61,704 nucleotides of DNA from JBNJDJ01 sp051744845 (GTDB taxonomy: Bacteria > Bacillota > Clostridia > Peptostreptococcales > Acidaminobacteraceae), in the NCBI GenBank assembly GCA_051744845.1, contig JBNJDJ010000005.1, positions 1 to 61,704 on the forward strand. Reading direction: 5' to 3'. This document shows, one piece after another, positions 25,225 through 35,174 of this stretch (positions within the stretch are counted from its first letter, which is position 1; every line of letters starts with the position of its first letter). A model generated the notes under the pieces. That model was not told where the DNA came from and searched no databases. It was given only the letters and a program-made list of their open reading frames with translations. A program made the translations under genes and the position numbers.

Positions 25225-27174
25225 TTATAATTCGCTTTTCTTAACTTCCTTCATATAATAAGGTTCTATAATATCTCCTACTTTAATATCATCAAAATTT
25301 TCTAAAGTAATTCCACATTCATAACCTTTTGCAACTTCTTTAGCATCATTTTCAAATCGTTTTAATGATGATAATTCACCTTCATAAACAACAATATCAT
25401 TTCTAAGTAGTCTTACTTTTGAATTTCTTCTTATTTTACCATCTTTAACATAACAACCAGCGATAGTTCCTATTCCAGATGCTTTAAATAAATCACGTAC
25501 TTCTACCTTACCTAATACTACTTCGACAAAATCCGGTTCTAACATACCAATCATAGCATTTCTAATATCTTCTATTGCATTATATATAATTCTATAAGTT
25601 CTAAGCTCTACATTTTCCGCATTTGCTAATTTCATTACATTTGCAGAAGGTCTAACATTAAAACCTAATATAATTGCATTAGAAGCTGCTGCTAATGAAA
25701 CATCTGCTTCTGAAATCGAACCAATATTTGCATGTATAATATTTATCTTTATCTCATCTGAATCAATATTTAAAAGTGAACCTTTTAATGCTTCTACTGA
25801 ACCATGAGCATCAGCTTTAATAATGATATTTAATTTCTTTAATTCACCTTCTTGTATTTTATCAAATAAATCGTTTAAAGAAACATGTTTACTTTTTTGT
25901 AGTTTTTCTTGTCTTAATTTTATTCTATTACTTTCTGCTAATTCTTTAGCTCTTTGATCACTTTCAGTAACATAAATTCTTTCACCAGCATTTGGTACTT
26001 CTGATAAACCAGTTATTTTAACAGGTGTTGCTGGTAAAGCTTTTTTGATTTTTTTACCGTGATGGTCATACATTGCACGTATACGTCCACAAGCTTTTCC
26101 AACTGTAACATGATCTCCTACTCTCATAGTTCCTTTATCTACTAATACACTTGCAACTGCCCCTCTACCTTTTTCTAAATTTGCTTCTATAATTGTTCCA
26201 ATACCTGGTCTATTAGGATTAGCTTGAAGTTCTTCCATTTCAGCTGTTAATAAAACCATTTCTAACAACTCTTTAATACCTTCATTTTTCAAAGCAGATA
26301 CTTTACAAGCAATAACATCTCCACCCCAATCTTCAACTAATACTCCGTGTTCAGATAATTCTTGCATTACCTTTTGAGGATTAGCTCCTGGAACATCCAT
26401 TTTATTAATTGCTACAATTATAGGTACTCCTGCAGCCTTAGCATGGTCAATTGCTTCAATTGTTTGAGGCATAACTCCATCATCTGCAGCTACTACTAAA
26501 ATCGCAATATCTGTAATCTGTGCTCCTCTAGCTCTAAGAGTAGTAAATGACTCATGTCCTGGTGTATCTAAAAACACCATTCTTCCATCTTCAATTTTAA
26601 TTTCTGAAGCACCAATATGTTGAGTAATTCCACCTGCTTCTCCTTTAGTTACATCTGTTTCTCTAATAGCATCTAAAAGTGAAGTTTTACCGTGGTCTAC
26701 ATGTCCCATTACTGTTACTATAGGTGGTCTTGGTTCTAAATCTTCAGGATCATCTTCAAAATTTTCTAATTCATATAAATCATTTTCTTTTTTCTTTTTC
26801 TTCTTAATATTTACTCCATGTTTATCAGCTAAAATTTTCATAGTATCAAAATCGATATTTTGATTTATTGTTGCCATAATACCTTCATTCATTAATTCCA
26901 TAATCAATGTATTTGGCTGTATATCTAAAATTTCAGCAAAATCACCTAAAGTCATATTAGCTTTAACAACTATAGCTTCTTTACTTTCCTCTTTTTGTTC
27001 GTCTTGTTCATCATCACCAAGTAATATTTCCATAACTGTCTCAGCCTCTTGTTCAGTAATAGAACACATATGACTAGTTACATTTATATCTAAATCTTGT
27101 AATATTTCAATTAAATCGTGACTTTCTAGTTCTAATTCTTTTGCCAATTCATAAACTCTAATTTTATTTGACAT
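25225..27174 (-). CDS. infB: Translation initiation factor IF-2
   Basis: This is the GTPase that positions initiator tRNA on the ribosome. The 649-residue form is short, lacking long N-terminal repeats. Two IF2N-type modules are seen (about 3-50 and 75-125), then a Lys-rich linker, and the G domain with GHVDHGKTSLLD near 160, DTPGHE and NKMD, followed by domains II-IV. The frame extends seven codons upstream (27195), but those contain the GGAGGTG ribosome site, so ATG at 27174 is the start. It follows nusA with 40 bases between; ylxR and ylxQ, usually found here, are absent. Confidence 0.95.
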   Translation of the reverse strand: MSNKIRVYELAKELELESHDLIEILQDLDINVTSHMCSITEQEAETVMEILLGDDEQDEQKEESKEAIVVKANMTLGDFAEILDIQPNTLIMELMNEGIMATINQNIDFDTMKILADKHGVNIKKKKKKENDLYELENFEDDPEDLEPRPPIVTVMGHVDHGKTSLLDAIRETDVTKGEAGGITQHIGASEIKIEDGRMVFLDTPGHESFTTLRARGAQITDIAILVVAADDGVMPQTIEAIDHAKAAGVPIIVAINKMDVPGANPQKVMQELSEHGVLVEDWGGDVIACKVSALKNEGIKELLEMVLLTAEMEELQANPNRPGIGTIIEANLEKGRGAVASVLVDKGTMRVGDHVTVGKACGRIRAMYDHHGKKIKKALPATPVKITGLSEVPNAGERIYVTESDQRAKELAESNRIKLRQEKLQKSKHVSLNDLFDKIQEGELKKLNIIIKADAHGSVEALKGSLLNIDSDEIKINIIHANIGSISEADVSLAAASNAIILGFNVRPSANVMKLANAENVELRTYRIIYNAIEDIRNAMIGMLEPDFVEVVLGKVEVRDLFKASGIGTIAGCYVKDGKIRRNSKVRLLRNDIVVYEGELSSLKRFENDAKEVAKGYECGITLENFDDIKVGDIIEPYYMKEVKKSEL

Positions 27175-27214
27175 TACCGCACCTCCGTTATTCAATTATA
27201 TTTAACTTTTCATC

Positions 27215-28282
27215 TTAATTTTCCTCATTTTGATTATCTTTATTTTCGTCTTGTTCTTTTGATTTAATATCAATTTTCCAACCAGTCAATTTTGCAGATA
27301 ATCTAGCATTTTGTCCAGCTTTTCCAATTGCAAGTGATAATTGATCATCAGGAACAATTACTCTTGCCTTTTTCTCATCTTCATCTACAATATCTACTCT
27401 TAAAACATCTGCTGGTGATAATGCATTTGAAATATATACTTTTGGATCTTTATTCCATTTAATAATATCAATCTTTTCACCATTTAATTCATTAACGATA
27501 GCATTAACTCTAACACCATCTTTCCCAACACAAGCTCCTACAGAATCAACTGTATCATCTAAAGTAAATACAGCTATTTTAGTTCTTGAACCTGCTTCTC
27601 TTGAAATTGAACGTATTTCTACAATACCGTCATAAATTTCAGGAACTTCTAGTTCAAATAACCTTTTTACTAAAGTTTCATCTGTTCTAGATAAAAGAAC
27701 TTGTGGACCTTTAGTAGTTTGTTTTACACTTTTCACTACAGTTTTTAACCTTTTATCAGGATAATACTTTTCACCATGCATTTGATCATTAGGAAGTAAA
27801 ACCCCTTCAATATTATCTAAGTTTATAAAATATACTCCATTTGACTCTCTTTGAATCTTACCTGTTACTAATTCCGATTCTTTATTACTGTAATTGTTAA
27901 ACTGAACTTCTCTTTCTTCTTCTTTTATTCTTTGAATAATTACTTGTCGAGCATTTTGTGCTGCAATTCTTCCAAAGTTTTCTGGTGTTACTTCTTCTCT
28001 AACTGTATCACCGGGATTATAATCTTCTCCATATTTTTCTTTAGCTTCCTCTGGTGTTAAATCATTTACTTGCATAGGCTCTTTAACAACATTATAAAGA
28101 GAATATACTTTAACATCTCCTGTTTCTATATCAAAATCTACTGTAACTTCATCACTTGTTGCATTATAATTTTTCTTATATGCAGTTTCTAAAGCAGCAA
28201 TAATAGCATCAACTAATAATTCTCTTTTTATTCCTTTTTCTTTTTCAAGTTGGTCAAGTATTGCTATAATTTCTTTATTCAT
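27215..28282 (-). CDS. nusA: Transcription termination/antitermination factor NusA
   Basis: NusA binds RNA polymerase and RNA and modulates pausing and termination. The 355-residue form has the N-terminal polymerase-binding domain (1-125), S1 (about 130-200), and two KH domains (KDGVRVNAI, IGKAGQNARL), and lacks the acidic repeats of enteric NusA, as is normal in Gram-positive bacteria. The frame opens at 28306, but AAAGGAGG lies within those first codons, so the start is the ATG at 28282. It overlaps the rimP stop by 8 bases. The operon leader carries a terminator-like hairpin that may give autoregulation. Confidence 0.95.
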   Translation of the reverse strand: MNKEIIAILDQLEKEKGIKRELLVDAIIAALETAYKKNYNATSDEVTVDFDIETGDVKVYSLYNVVKEPMQVNDLTPEEAKEKYGEDYNPGDTVREEVTPENFGRIAAQNARQVIIQRIKEEEREVQFNNYSNKESELVTGKIQRESNGVYFINLDNIEGVLLPNDQMHGEKYYPDKRLKTVVKSVKQTTKGPQVLLSRTDETLVKRLFELEVPEIYDGIVEIRSISREAGSRTKIAVFTLDDTVDSVGACVGKDGVRVNAIVNELNGEKIDIIKWNKDPKVYISNALSPADVLRVDIVDEDEKKARVIVPDDQLSLAIGKAGQNARLSAKLTGWKIDIKSKEQDENKDNQNEEN

Positions 28283-28751
28283 TATTTCCTCCTTTATCAA
28301 AATCAAAATGTAAATTTATCTTTGCTACTTTATTACGCGGCAGCTCAATTTCTTTATCGTCTAGACCAATCTTAAATACAGTATCAGTAAATCCATTTAA
28401 AGTACCTACTACTTTTTTTCTTCCATCAATTGTATGATATAGTTTTATATCAACTACATCTCCAATAAACTTTTTATAATCTTTTTCATTATAAAGCTCT
28501 CTTTCAACTCCTGGAGAACTTACTTCAAGATAATATTTTTCTTTAATCATATTATCATCTATTTTTTTATTTAAAAATCTTGAAAACTTTTCACATTCTT
28601 TTAAAGAAATTCCTTTATCTTTATCAATTAATATACGTAAAAAACGGTTTGGACCTTCTTTTACAAAATCAATTTTTACTAATTCTATATTATTACTTAT
28701 CAAATAATCCTTCGAAAGATCTTTTATAATTTCTACAACTCTTCTAGACAT
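28275..28751 (-). CDS. rimP: Ribosome maturation factor RimP
   Basis: This 158-residue factor is required for 30S subunit assembly. The N-terminal domain has VKEGPNRFLRILIDKDKG and the C-terminal SH3-like domain has YLEVSSPGVERELY. It is the first gene of the rimP-nusA-infB-rbfA-nrnA-ribF transcript. The start follows GTGAGGTGATAAA. Confidence 0.93.
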   Translation of the reverse strand: MSRRVVEIIKDLSKDYLISNNIELVKIDFVKEGPNRFLRILIDKDKGISLKECEKFSRFLNKKIDDNMIKEKYYLEVSSPGVERELYNEKDYKKFIGDVVDIKLYHTIDGRKKVVGTLNGFTDTVFKIGLDDKEIELPRNKVAKINLHFDFDKGGNNE

Positions 28752-28781
28752 TTTATCACCTCACACTTTATAAAAATATAA

Positions 28782-28803
28782 AAAAGTGGGAACACCCACT
28801 TTT
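28782..28803 (-). terminator. Terminator-like hairpin in the rimP-nusA leader
   Basis: On the minus strand AAAAGTGGG pairs with CCCACTTTT (28795-28803 with 28782-28790) around four bases, then TTTATATTTTTAT. It lies 53 bases past the polC stop, but also downstream of the rimP promoter and 30 bases before the rimP start. So it can both end polC transcripts and act as an attenuator for the rimP operon. Confidence 0.8.
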
Positions 28804-28826
28804 GACGACTTATATACACTAATATA

Positions 28827-28855
28827 ATTATAGCATATAGTTTAAAAAATGGCAA
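28827..28855 (-). promoter_or_regulatory. Promoter of the rimP-nusA-infB operon
   Basis: TTGCCA (28850-28855), 17 bases, TATAAT (28827-28832) on the minus strand, directly after the polC stop. The transcript should begin near 28820 and include the 28782-28803 hairpin. Confidence 0.75.
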
Positions 28856-28856
28856 A

Positions 28857-31800
28857 TTAAAACATAGATATCTGATTTAATTCGCTCATATTTCCTAAAC
28901 TACCTTGATTTTTTAATGCTTCTATACTAGTCTTTGTTAATTTTGTCCTATCAGTTAAATCTTGAATAGAAATAAATTCTCCATTTTCTCTTTCATTATA
29001 TACTGATTTTGCAGCATTTTCTCCTACTCCATCTAAAGCTTGTAGAGGAGGTAGAATTTTATCATCTTTAATAAGAAATTTTTTATAATGCGATTCATAA
29101 ACATCTACATTTTTAAATTCTAAACCTCTTGCATAATATTCTAAAACAATTTCTAAAATTGTATAAGTATTTTTTTCCTTTTGAGTCATTCTATCTAAGT
29201 TATTTAATTCATTCATTTTTTCTAAAACTTTTTCTTTTCCTTTACATGCTATTTCAGCATCAAAATCATTTACTTTTGTAGCAAAAAAAGTAGCATAAAA
29301 AGCAAGTGGATGAAAAACTTTAAAATAAGCAATCCTAAATGACATCATAACATAAGCTACAGCATGTGCCTTTGGAAACATATACTTAATCTTTAAACAA
29401 GAATCAATATACCATTGAGGTATATCATTTTCTTTCATAAGTTTTAATTGCTCATCATTTAAACCTTTACCTTTTCTTACTTTTTCCATTATTGTAAATG
29501 CTTCTTTAGATGGAAGACCATTATATATTAAATAGTTCATAATATCATCTCTTGTAGAAATTACGTCTTGTATTTGCACAACACCATTTCTAACTAATTC
29601 TTGAGCATTATTTAACCATACATCAGTACCATGAGATAATCCTGATATTCTAACTAAATCAGAAAAAGTCTTAGGTTTAGTATCTTTTAACATCTGTCTT
29701 ACAAAACTAGTACCAAATTCTGGTATACCTAATGAACCTAAAGAAATAGGATAGTCATCATCTAAAATATTTAAAGGTTTAGTTGATCTAAATATTTCCA
29801 TAGTTTCAGAATCATCTAAAGAAATATCGAAAACATTTACACCTGTTATATCTTCTAGTTGTCTTATCATAGTTGGAACATCATGTCCTAAAATATCTAA
29901 TTTAAGTAATCTACCACTAATTGAATGATAATCAAAATGAGTAGTTAATACTCCAGAACTTTTATCATTTGCCGGATATTGTATTGGACAAAAATCATAA
30001 ATATCTTTGTCTTTAGGAACTACCATAATTCCACCTGGATGTTGTCCGCTAGTTCTTTTTACTCCTGTACAACCTTGAGTTAATCTTTCAATTTCCTTTT
30101 TTCTAACTTGTATTTCTCTTTCTTCAAAATAACTTGAAACATAACCATAAGCAGTTTTACTAGCTATAGTACCTATTGTACCTGCTTTAAAAGTTTTTCC
30201 TTCACCAAATAATACTTCACAATAATCATGAGCTTTTGATTGATAAACTCCAGCAAAGTTTAAATCTATATCTGGTTCTTTTCCACCACCAAATCCTAAA
30301 AATACTTCAAATGGTATATCGTGACCATCTTTTTTCAACTTATGTCCGCATTCAGGACAATCCTTATCATCTAAGTCTATACCTGAACCTAGTGAACCGT
30401 CTGTTATAAATTCAGAATATTTACATTCAGGACAAACATAGTGGGGTGGTAGTGGATTAACCTCTGTAATATTAGACATTGTAGCTGCAAAAGAAGATCC
30501 TACTGAACCTCTTGAACCAACTAAATATCCATCTTCTAGAGATTTATCAACTAACTTTTGAGCAATTATATACATTACAGAATACCCATTATCTATGATA
30601 GAGTCTAGTTCTATTTCTAATCTTTTTTGAACTATTTCTGGTAAATCTTTACCATAAATTGACCTTGCTTTTTCATAACACATATTTCTTAATTCTTCAT
30701 CAGAGCCTTCAAATCTAGGTGGAAATGTTCCATTAGGTACTGGTAATATTTTATCAACTTTATCAGCAATTTTATTAGGATTTTTTATTACAATCTCTCT
30801 TGCTAGTTCATTATCTAAATAATCAAAATCATTTAACATTTCATTTGTAGTTTTAAAATAAAGTGGTGGCTGATTATCTGCATCTTTAAATCCTTTACCT
30901 GCCATTAACATTTTCCTATATTTAGCATCATCTTTATCTAAAAAATGAACATCTCCAGTTGCAACAACTAATTTATTTAATTTTTTACCTAAATTAATTA
31001 TCTTTTTATTTATTTCTTGTAAATCTTTTTTTGATTCTACTATACCTTTATCTAATAAAAATTGGTTATTTCCAAGAGGTTGTACTTCTAAGTAATCATA
31101 AAATTTAGCAATCCTTTTTAGTTTTGAATCAGATTCATTATCTAAAATTGCTTGAAATAATTCTCCTGCTTCACAAGCACTACCAATAATAAGACCTTCA
31201 CGCATTTCATTTAATAAAGACTTTGGTATTCTTGGTTTTTTATAAAAAGTTTCTGTATTAGACTTAGATACAATCTTATATAAATTTTTAAGTCCAACTT
31301 TATTTTTTGCTAAAATTATAATATGATATGTGTCTTTATTTTTATAATCTAATTCTTTTTTAGCTAAATTATTCATTCCGTTTAAAGTAAAAATTTCTCT
31401 TTTTTCTAATCTTTTTAAAAGTTTAATAAAAATTAATGCAGTAGCAGAAGCATCATTAATTGCTCTATGATGTCCTTCTAAATCAACTTTTAAATGCCTA
31501 GCTACAGTCTTTAATCTATGTCTTTTTATATCTTTTAAAAGCATTCTACTTAATGATAATGTATCTAAAATAACCGGATCAAATTCTAAATCATTATTTA
31601 TAGCTTCTCTTCTAATAAAACTTATATCAAATTTAGCATTATGAGCAACTACTGGTCTATCTCCAATAAAATCTAAAAACTCTGGTAAAACTTCAGAAAT
31701 AGGCCTTTCATTTTCTACCATTTCATTTGTAATACGAGTTAATTCAACAATTTTTTGAGGTATTTTTTTATCAGGCTTAACAAATGTTGAAAATCTTTCA

Positions 31801-33113
31801 ATAATTTGCTTATTTCTAATTTTTACAGCACCGATTTCTGTAATTTCATCTTTTATTCTATTAAGACCTGTAGTTTCAATATCGAAAATGATAAATTCTT
31901 GATCTAAATCACTATCATCTGGTCTATTAATCAAATTAGTTTGGTCATTATATAAATAACCTTCAACTCCATATATAACTTTTAAATCATCACCAGCAAC
32001 GTCCATAGCATCAGGAAAAGCTTGTAAAACACCGTGGTCAGTTACTGCTATAGCTTCATGTCCCCAATCTTTAGCTCTATTTACTAATTCCTTTACATCA
32101 GTTAATCCATCCATAGCACTCATATTAGTATGCATATGTAGTTCTACTCTTTTTTGTTTAGAGTCATCTGTTCTAACTAATGTGTCTTTATTATTTCCAT
32201 AATCGATTTTATTTGCAAAAATAACAAGTTCTTTATCAAAAGTATCAAATCTAACATTTCCTTCAAATTTATACCAATTACCTTCATCTACATGTTTTAA
32301 AATAGTTTCTGCAGTATTTGGTTTAGCAAAAATTTTAACACCAATAGAAGAAGAAAAATCCGTTACAGAAAGCATAATTAAAACTTTTCCACCGCGAAGT
32401 TCTCTAGAATCCTTATCAAAAACTTTTGCATTAAAAGCTACATATTCACCTTCTTCAGAAATATCTTCAATTTTAATTAAATTATTTTTTATTTTTCTTC
32501 CATATATTTGTCCGTTTTTCTTTTTCTTAGATTTTTTATTACTTTTAGTTTTTTTAATTTGTTTTCTTTGAGCACGCATTTTAGTAAGCATATCGTTTAC
32601 TGTATCGTCTCTTTTTTTAACAAAATCGTCTATATTTTCATCAATTTTTTCATATACTATTTTTACATTAATATCTATTTTAAAACTATTATTTAAAACA
32701 TTTTTAATTTTAGTATCTAATTTATCTTTTTTAATTTTAGACATTATATTTTTATCATGTGTCTTAAAAATTAGAGTATTATCTTTAATATCTTTATCAC
32801 TTGATTTTAAAACACTCAAAACTCTTTTAGTTAAATTACAATTAAATTTTAAAATATTATTAATATGTTTAACTAAAAATCTTTTTTTATCTTCAATTTC
32901 AATATTATATTGTCTTTTAATTTTCAATTCATTAATAAAAGGCAAATCTTTTCTTATTTGTTTATATAAATCCGAAAATTTATTAGTAAACATCAATTCA
33001 TTTATTAAAAAAACAATCTCTAGACCATTATTTTCATCATAAAAAAATATGTTTTTAACCTCTATTGATTCAGATTTAAAAAAATCATTAAAAATTTTAC
33101 TAAATTTTTTCAT
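28857..33113 (-). CDS. polC: DNA polymerase III alpha subunit, Gram-positive type
   Basis: This is the main replicative polymerase with built-in proofreading, 1418 residues. Order seen: N-terminal domain, OB fold (about 225-310), PHP domain (ELHMHTNMSAMDG), inserted DnaQ-like exonuclease (FIIFDIETTGLN, with HNAKFDISFI), zinc module (CPECKYSEF and CPECGHKL), palm with PDIDLNFAG, and the thumb and helix-hairpin-helix C-terminus. This architecture exists only in low-GC Gram-positive bacteria and a few relatives. It directly abuts ispG, as in the Bacillus order (with proS missing). Confidence 0.97.
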   Translation of the reverse strand: MKKFSKIFNDFFKSESIEVKNIFFYDENNGLEIVFLINELMFTNKFSDLYKQIRKDLPFINELKIKRQYNIEIEDKKRFLVKHINNILKFNCNLTKRVLSVLKSSDKDIKDNTLIFKTHDKNIMSKIKKDKLDTKIKNVLNNSFKIDINVKIVYEKIDENIDDFVKKRDDTVNDMLTKMRAQRKQIKKTKSNKKSKKKKNGQIYGRKIKNNLIKIEDISEEGEYVAFNAKVFDKDSRELRGGKVLIMLSVTDFSSSIGVKIFAKPNTAETILKHVDEGNWYKFEGNVRFDTFDKELVIFANKIDYGNNKDTLVRTDDSKQKRVELHMHTNMSAMDGLTDVKELVNRAKDWGHEAIAVTDHGVLQAFPDAMDVAGDDLKVIYGVEGYLYNDQTNLINRPDDSDLDQEFIIFDIETTGLNRIKDEITEIGAVKIRNKQIIERFSTFVKPDKKIPQKIVELTRITNEMVENERPISEVLPEFLDFIGDRPVVAHNAKFDISFIRREAINNDLEFDPVILDTLSLSRMLLKDIKRHRLKTVARHLKVDLEGHHRAINDASATALIFIKLLKRLEKREIFTLNGMNNLAKKELDYKNKDTYHIIILAKNKVGLKNLYKIVSKSNTETFYKKPRIPKSLLNEMREGLIIGSACEAGELFQAILDNESDSKLKRIAKFYDYLEVQPLGNNQFLLDKGIVESKKDLQEINKKIINLGKKLNKLVVATGDVHFLDKDDAKYRKMLMAGKGFKDADNQPPLYFKTTNEMLNDFDYLDNELAREIVIKNPNKIADKVDKILPVPNGTFPPRFEGSDEELRNMCYEKARSIYGKDLPEIVQKRLEIELDSIIDNGYSVMYIIAQKLVDKSLEDGYLVGSRGSVGSSFAATMSNITEVNPLPPHYVCPECKYSEFITDGSLGSGIDLDDKDCPECGHKLKKDGHDIPFEVFLGFGGGKEPDIDLNFAGVYQSKAHDYCEVLFGEGKTFKAGTIGTIASKTAYGYVSSYFEEREIQVRKKEIERLTQGCTGVKRTSGQHPGGIMVVPKDKDIYDFCPIQYPANDKSSGVLTTHFDYHSISGRLLKLDILGHDVPTMIRQLEDITGVNVFDISLDDSETMEIFRSTKPLNILDDDYPISLGSLGIPEFGTSFVRQMLKDTKPKTFSDLVRISGLSHGTDVWLNNAQELVRNGVVQIQDVISTRDDIMNYLIYNGLPSKEAFTIMEKVRKGKGLNDEQLKLMKENDIPQWYIDSCLKIKYMFPKAHAVAYVMMSFRIAYFKVFHPLAFYATFFATKVNDFDAEIACKGKEKVLEKMNELNNLDRMTQKEKNTYTILEIVLEYYARGLEFKNVDVYESHYKKFLIKDDKILPPLQALDGVGENAAKSVYNERENGEFISIQDLTDRTKLTKTSIEALKNQGSLGNMSELNQISMF

Positions 33114-34172
33114 TTAATCCCTCATCTTATAAATTTCTTTTAATAAATAATCTATAACTTCCGATTCATCTATTTTTTTTACAATCTGACCTTTTTTAAA
33201 AATGATAAATTCGTTTTTACCACCAGCTATACCAATATCAGCTTCTTTAGCCTCACCAGGTCCATTAACTCCACAACCCATTATTGCTATAGTAATATTA
33301 ATTTTTAAATTTTTTACAGCCTCTTGTACTTTATTTGCAATTTTTTCTAAATTTACATTGCATCTTCCACAAGTTGGGCAAGAAATTATCTTAGGTCCAA
33401 ATTCTCTTAAATTCAAAGACTTTAAAATTTCTTTTCCCACTCTAATCTCTTCACTAGGATCTGAAGTTAAAGACACTCTTATAGTATCTCCTAATCCTTT
33501 TAAAAGTAAAGAACCTATACCAATAGACGATTTGACAGTTCCAGAAAACAAAGTACCTGCTTCTGTAATCCCAATATGAAATGGGTAATCACATTTTTTA
33601 GCAAGTAATTTATAAGACTCAACTGTTTGTAAAATATCTGAACTTTTTAATGAAACAACAATTAAGTTAAAATTAAGTTCTTCTAAAATCTTAATATGTC
33701 TTAAAGCACTTTCTACAATAGCTTCAGGACATATTTTTCCATATTTTTTTATTAAAGACTTTTCTAATGAACCACTATTAACTCCAATACGTATAGGTAT
33801 ATTTTTACTTTTAGCTAATTTAACAATTTTTTCAACATTTTCTTTTTTTCCAATATTTCCTGGATTAATTCTTAATTTATCAACACCACTTTTTATTGAC
33901 TCAATTGCTAATTTATAATCAAAATGAATATCAGCTACTAATGGTATATTAATAGCTGACTTTATCTTTTTTAAAGCTTTGGCATCTTTCATTGTAGGTA
34001 CAGCAATTCTTATAATTTCACAACCTAATTTTTCTAATTTTTTTATTTTTTTTATACTTTTATCAGTATTTGAAGGCTTTGTTGTTATCATAGATTGAAT
34101 TGTTATAGGATTATTACCTCCAATTTTAACATCTCCTATTGATAAAACTAAAGATTTTCTTCTAGATATCAT
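33114..34172 (-). CDS. ispG: 4-hydroxy-3-methylbut-2-en-1-yl diphosphate synthase
   Basis: This is an iron-sulfur enzyme of the MEP isoprenoid pathway, converting MEcPP to HMBPP. The 352-residue protein has the TIM barrel (IQSMITTKPSNTDKSIKKI, PLVADIHFDYKLA, LRINPGNIG) and the C-terminal 4Fe-4S cysteines in CPTCGRCN and MGCGVNGPGE. Its start overlaps the rseP stop by one base. With dxr and uppS in the same operon it links isoprenoid and cell-wall lipid-carrier supply. Confidence 0.96.
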   Translation of the reverse strand: MISRRKSLVLSIGDVKIGGNNPITIQSMITTKPSNTDKSIKKIKKLEKLGCEIIRIAVPTMKDAKALKKIKSAINIPLVADIHFDYKLAIESIKSGVDKLRINPGNIGKKENVEKIVKLAKSKNIPIRIGVNSGSLEKSLIKKYGKICPEAIVESALRHIKILEELNFNLIVVSLKSSDILQTVESYKLLAKKCDYPFHIGITEAGTLFSGTVKSSIGIGSLLLKGLGDTIRVSLTSDPSEEIRVGKEILKSLNLREFGPKIISCPTCGRCNVNLEKIANKVQEAVKNLKINITIAIMGCGVNGPGEAKEADIGIAGGKNEFIIFKKGQIVKKIDESEVIDYLLKEIYKMRD

Positions 34173-35164
34173 TATAAAAGCTCCTTTACATCTTTAAATA
34201 CTAAAAAAGCCATCAAAGAAAGTAAAATTGCAAATCCAATTAAATGAACATATCCTTCTTTTTCAGGATCCACAGGTTTTCCCCGGAAAAGTTCAATTAA
34301 AATAAAAATTATTCTTCCGCCATCTAAAGCAGGTATAGGAAGTAAATTTACAATTCCTAAATTAATTGATATTAAAGCAGCTAAACTTAATATATCTAAA
34401 AATCCTCTTTGAGCTGCATCGCCTACTAAAGAAACTAAACCAACTGGTCCTACAACATCACCTTCATTCATTCCTTCAAATGGCAATTTAACAAAGAAGG
34501 TTACTATAGCCTTAGAAACCTTATATACTTGGTTTACAGAATATCCTACAATTTTTATAGGATTCCTACTTCCTTTAGGATATATACCTATAATTTTTCT
34601 ACCATTTTCTATTTTAGGTTCAATATTTTTTTTAATTACTTCACCATTTCTATTTACTTCTATTTCAAGAGTTTCTTTGGAATTTGATATACCTTTAACT
34701 ACATCATCCCATGAATTAGTTTTTTCATTATTTACTGATACTATTTCATCACCTTTTTGCAAACCAGCCTGATATGCTGGCGAATCACTAGCAAAATCAT
34801 CAATAACATTAGTTGGAAGTCCAACAAATGCAAATATTATCATAAAAAGAACTATTGCCAATAAAAAATTCATTATTGGTCCTGCTGCTATAACAGACAG
34901 TCTTTGTAAAGGACTCTTTTTAGAAAAAGAACCTTCTTTATCAGAAACTTCGTCTTCTCCTTCCATTTGAACATATCCACCTATTGGTAACAACCTAATT
35001 GCATAAAGAGTCTCTTTTCCTTTTTTAGAAAAGATTTTAGGTCCCATTCCTAAAGAAAACTCATGTACAGTTATTCCGTTATATCGCGCTAACAAAAAAT
35101 GCCCGCCTTCATGAAAAAATACGAGCAATCCAAATACTAATACAAAACTTATTGCTGTAAGCAT
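34172..35164 (-). CDS. rseP: Site-2 intramembrane zinc metalloprotease
   Basis: This is the RseP/RasP protease that cuts membrane-embedded substrates such as anti-sigma factors and signal-peptide remnants. The 330-residue protein has HExxH (HEGGH) in the first membrane helix, one PDZ domain at about 115-185, and the second metal motif NLLPIPALDGG near 270, with four membrane helices overall. Dxr ends 10 bases before it. The substrate is not known here. Confidence 0.93.
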   Translation of the reverse strand: MLTAISFVLVFGLLVFFHEGGHFLLARYNGITVHEFSLGMGPKIFSKKGKETLYAIRLLPIGGYVQMEGEDEVSDKEGSFSKKSPLQRLSVIAAGPIMNFLLAIVLFMIIFAFVGLPTNVIDDFASDSPAYQAGLQKGDEIVSVNNEKTNSWDDVVKGISNSKETLEIEVNRNGEVIKKNIEPKIENGRKIIGIYPKGSRNPIKIVGYSVNQVYKVSKAIVTFFVKLPFEGMNEGDVVGPVGLVSLVGDAAQRGFLDILSLAALISINLGIVNLLPIPALDGGRIIFILIELFRGKPVDPEKEGYVHLIGFAILLSLMAFLVFKDVKELL

Positions 35165-35174
35165 ATAATCACCT

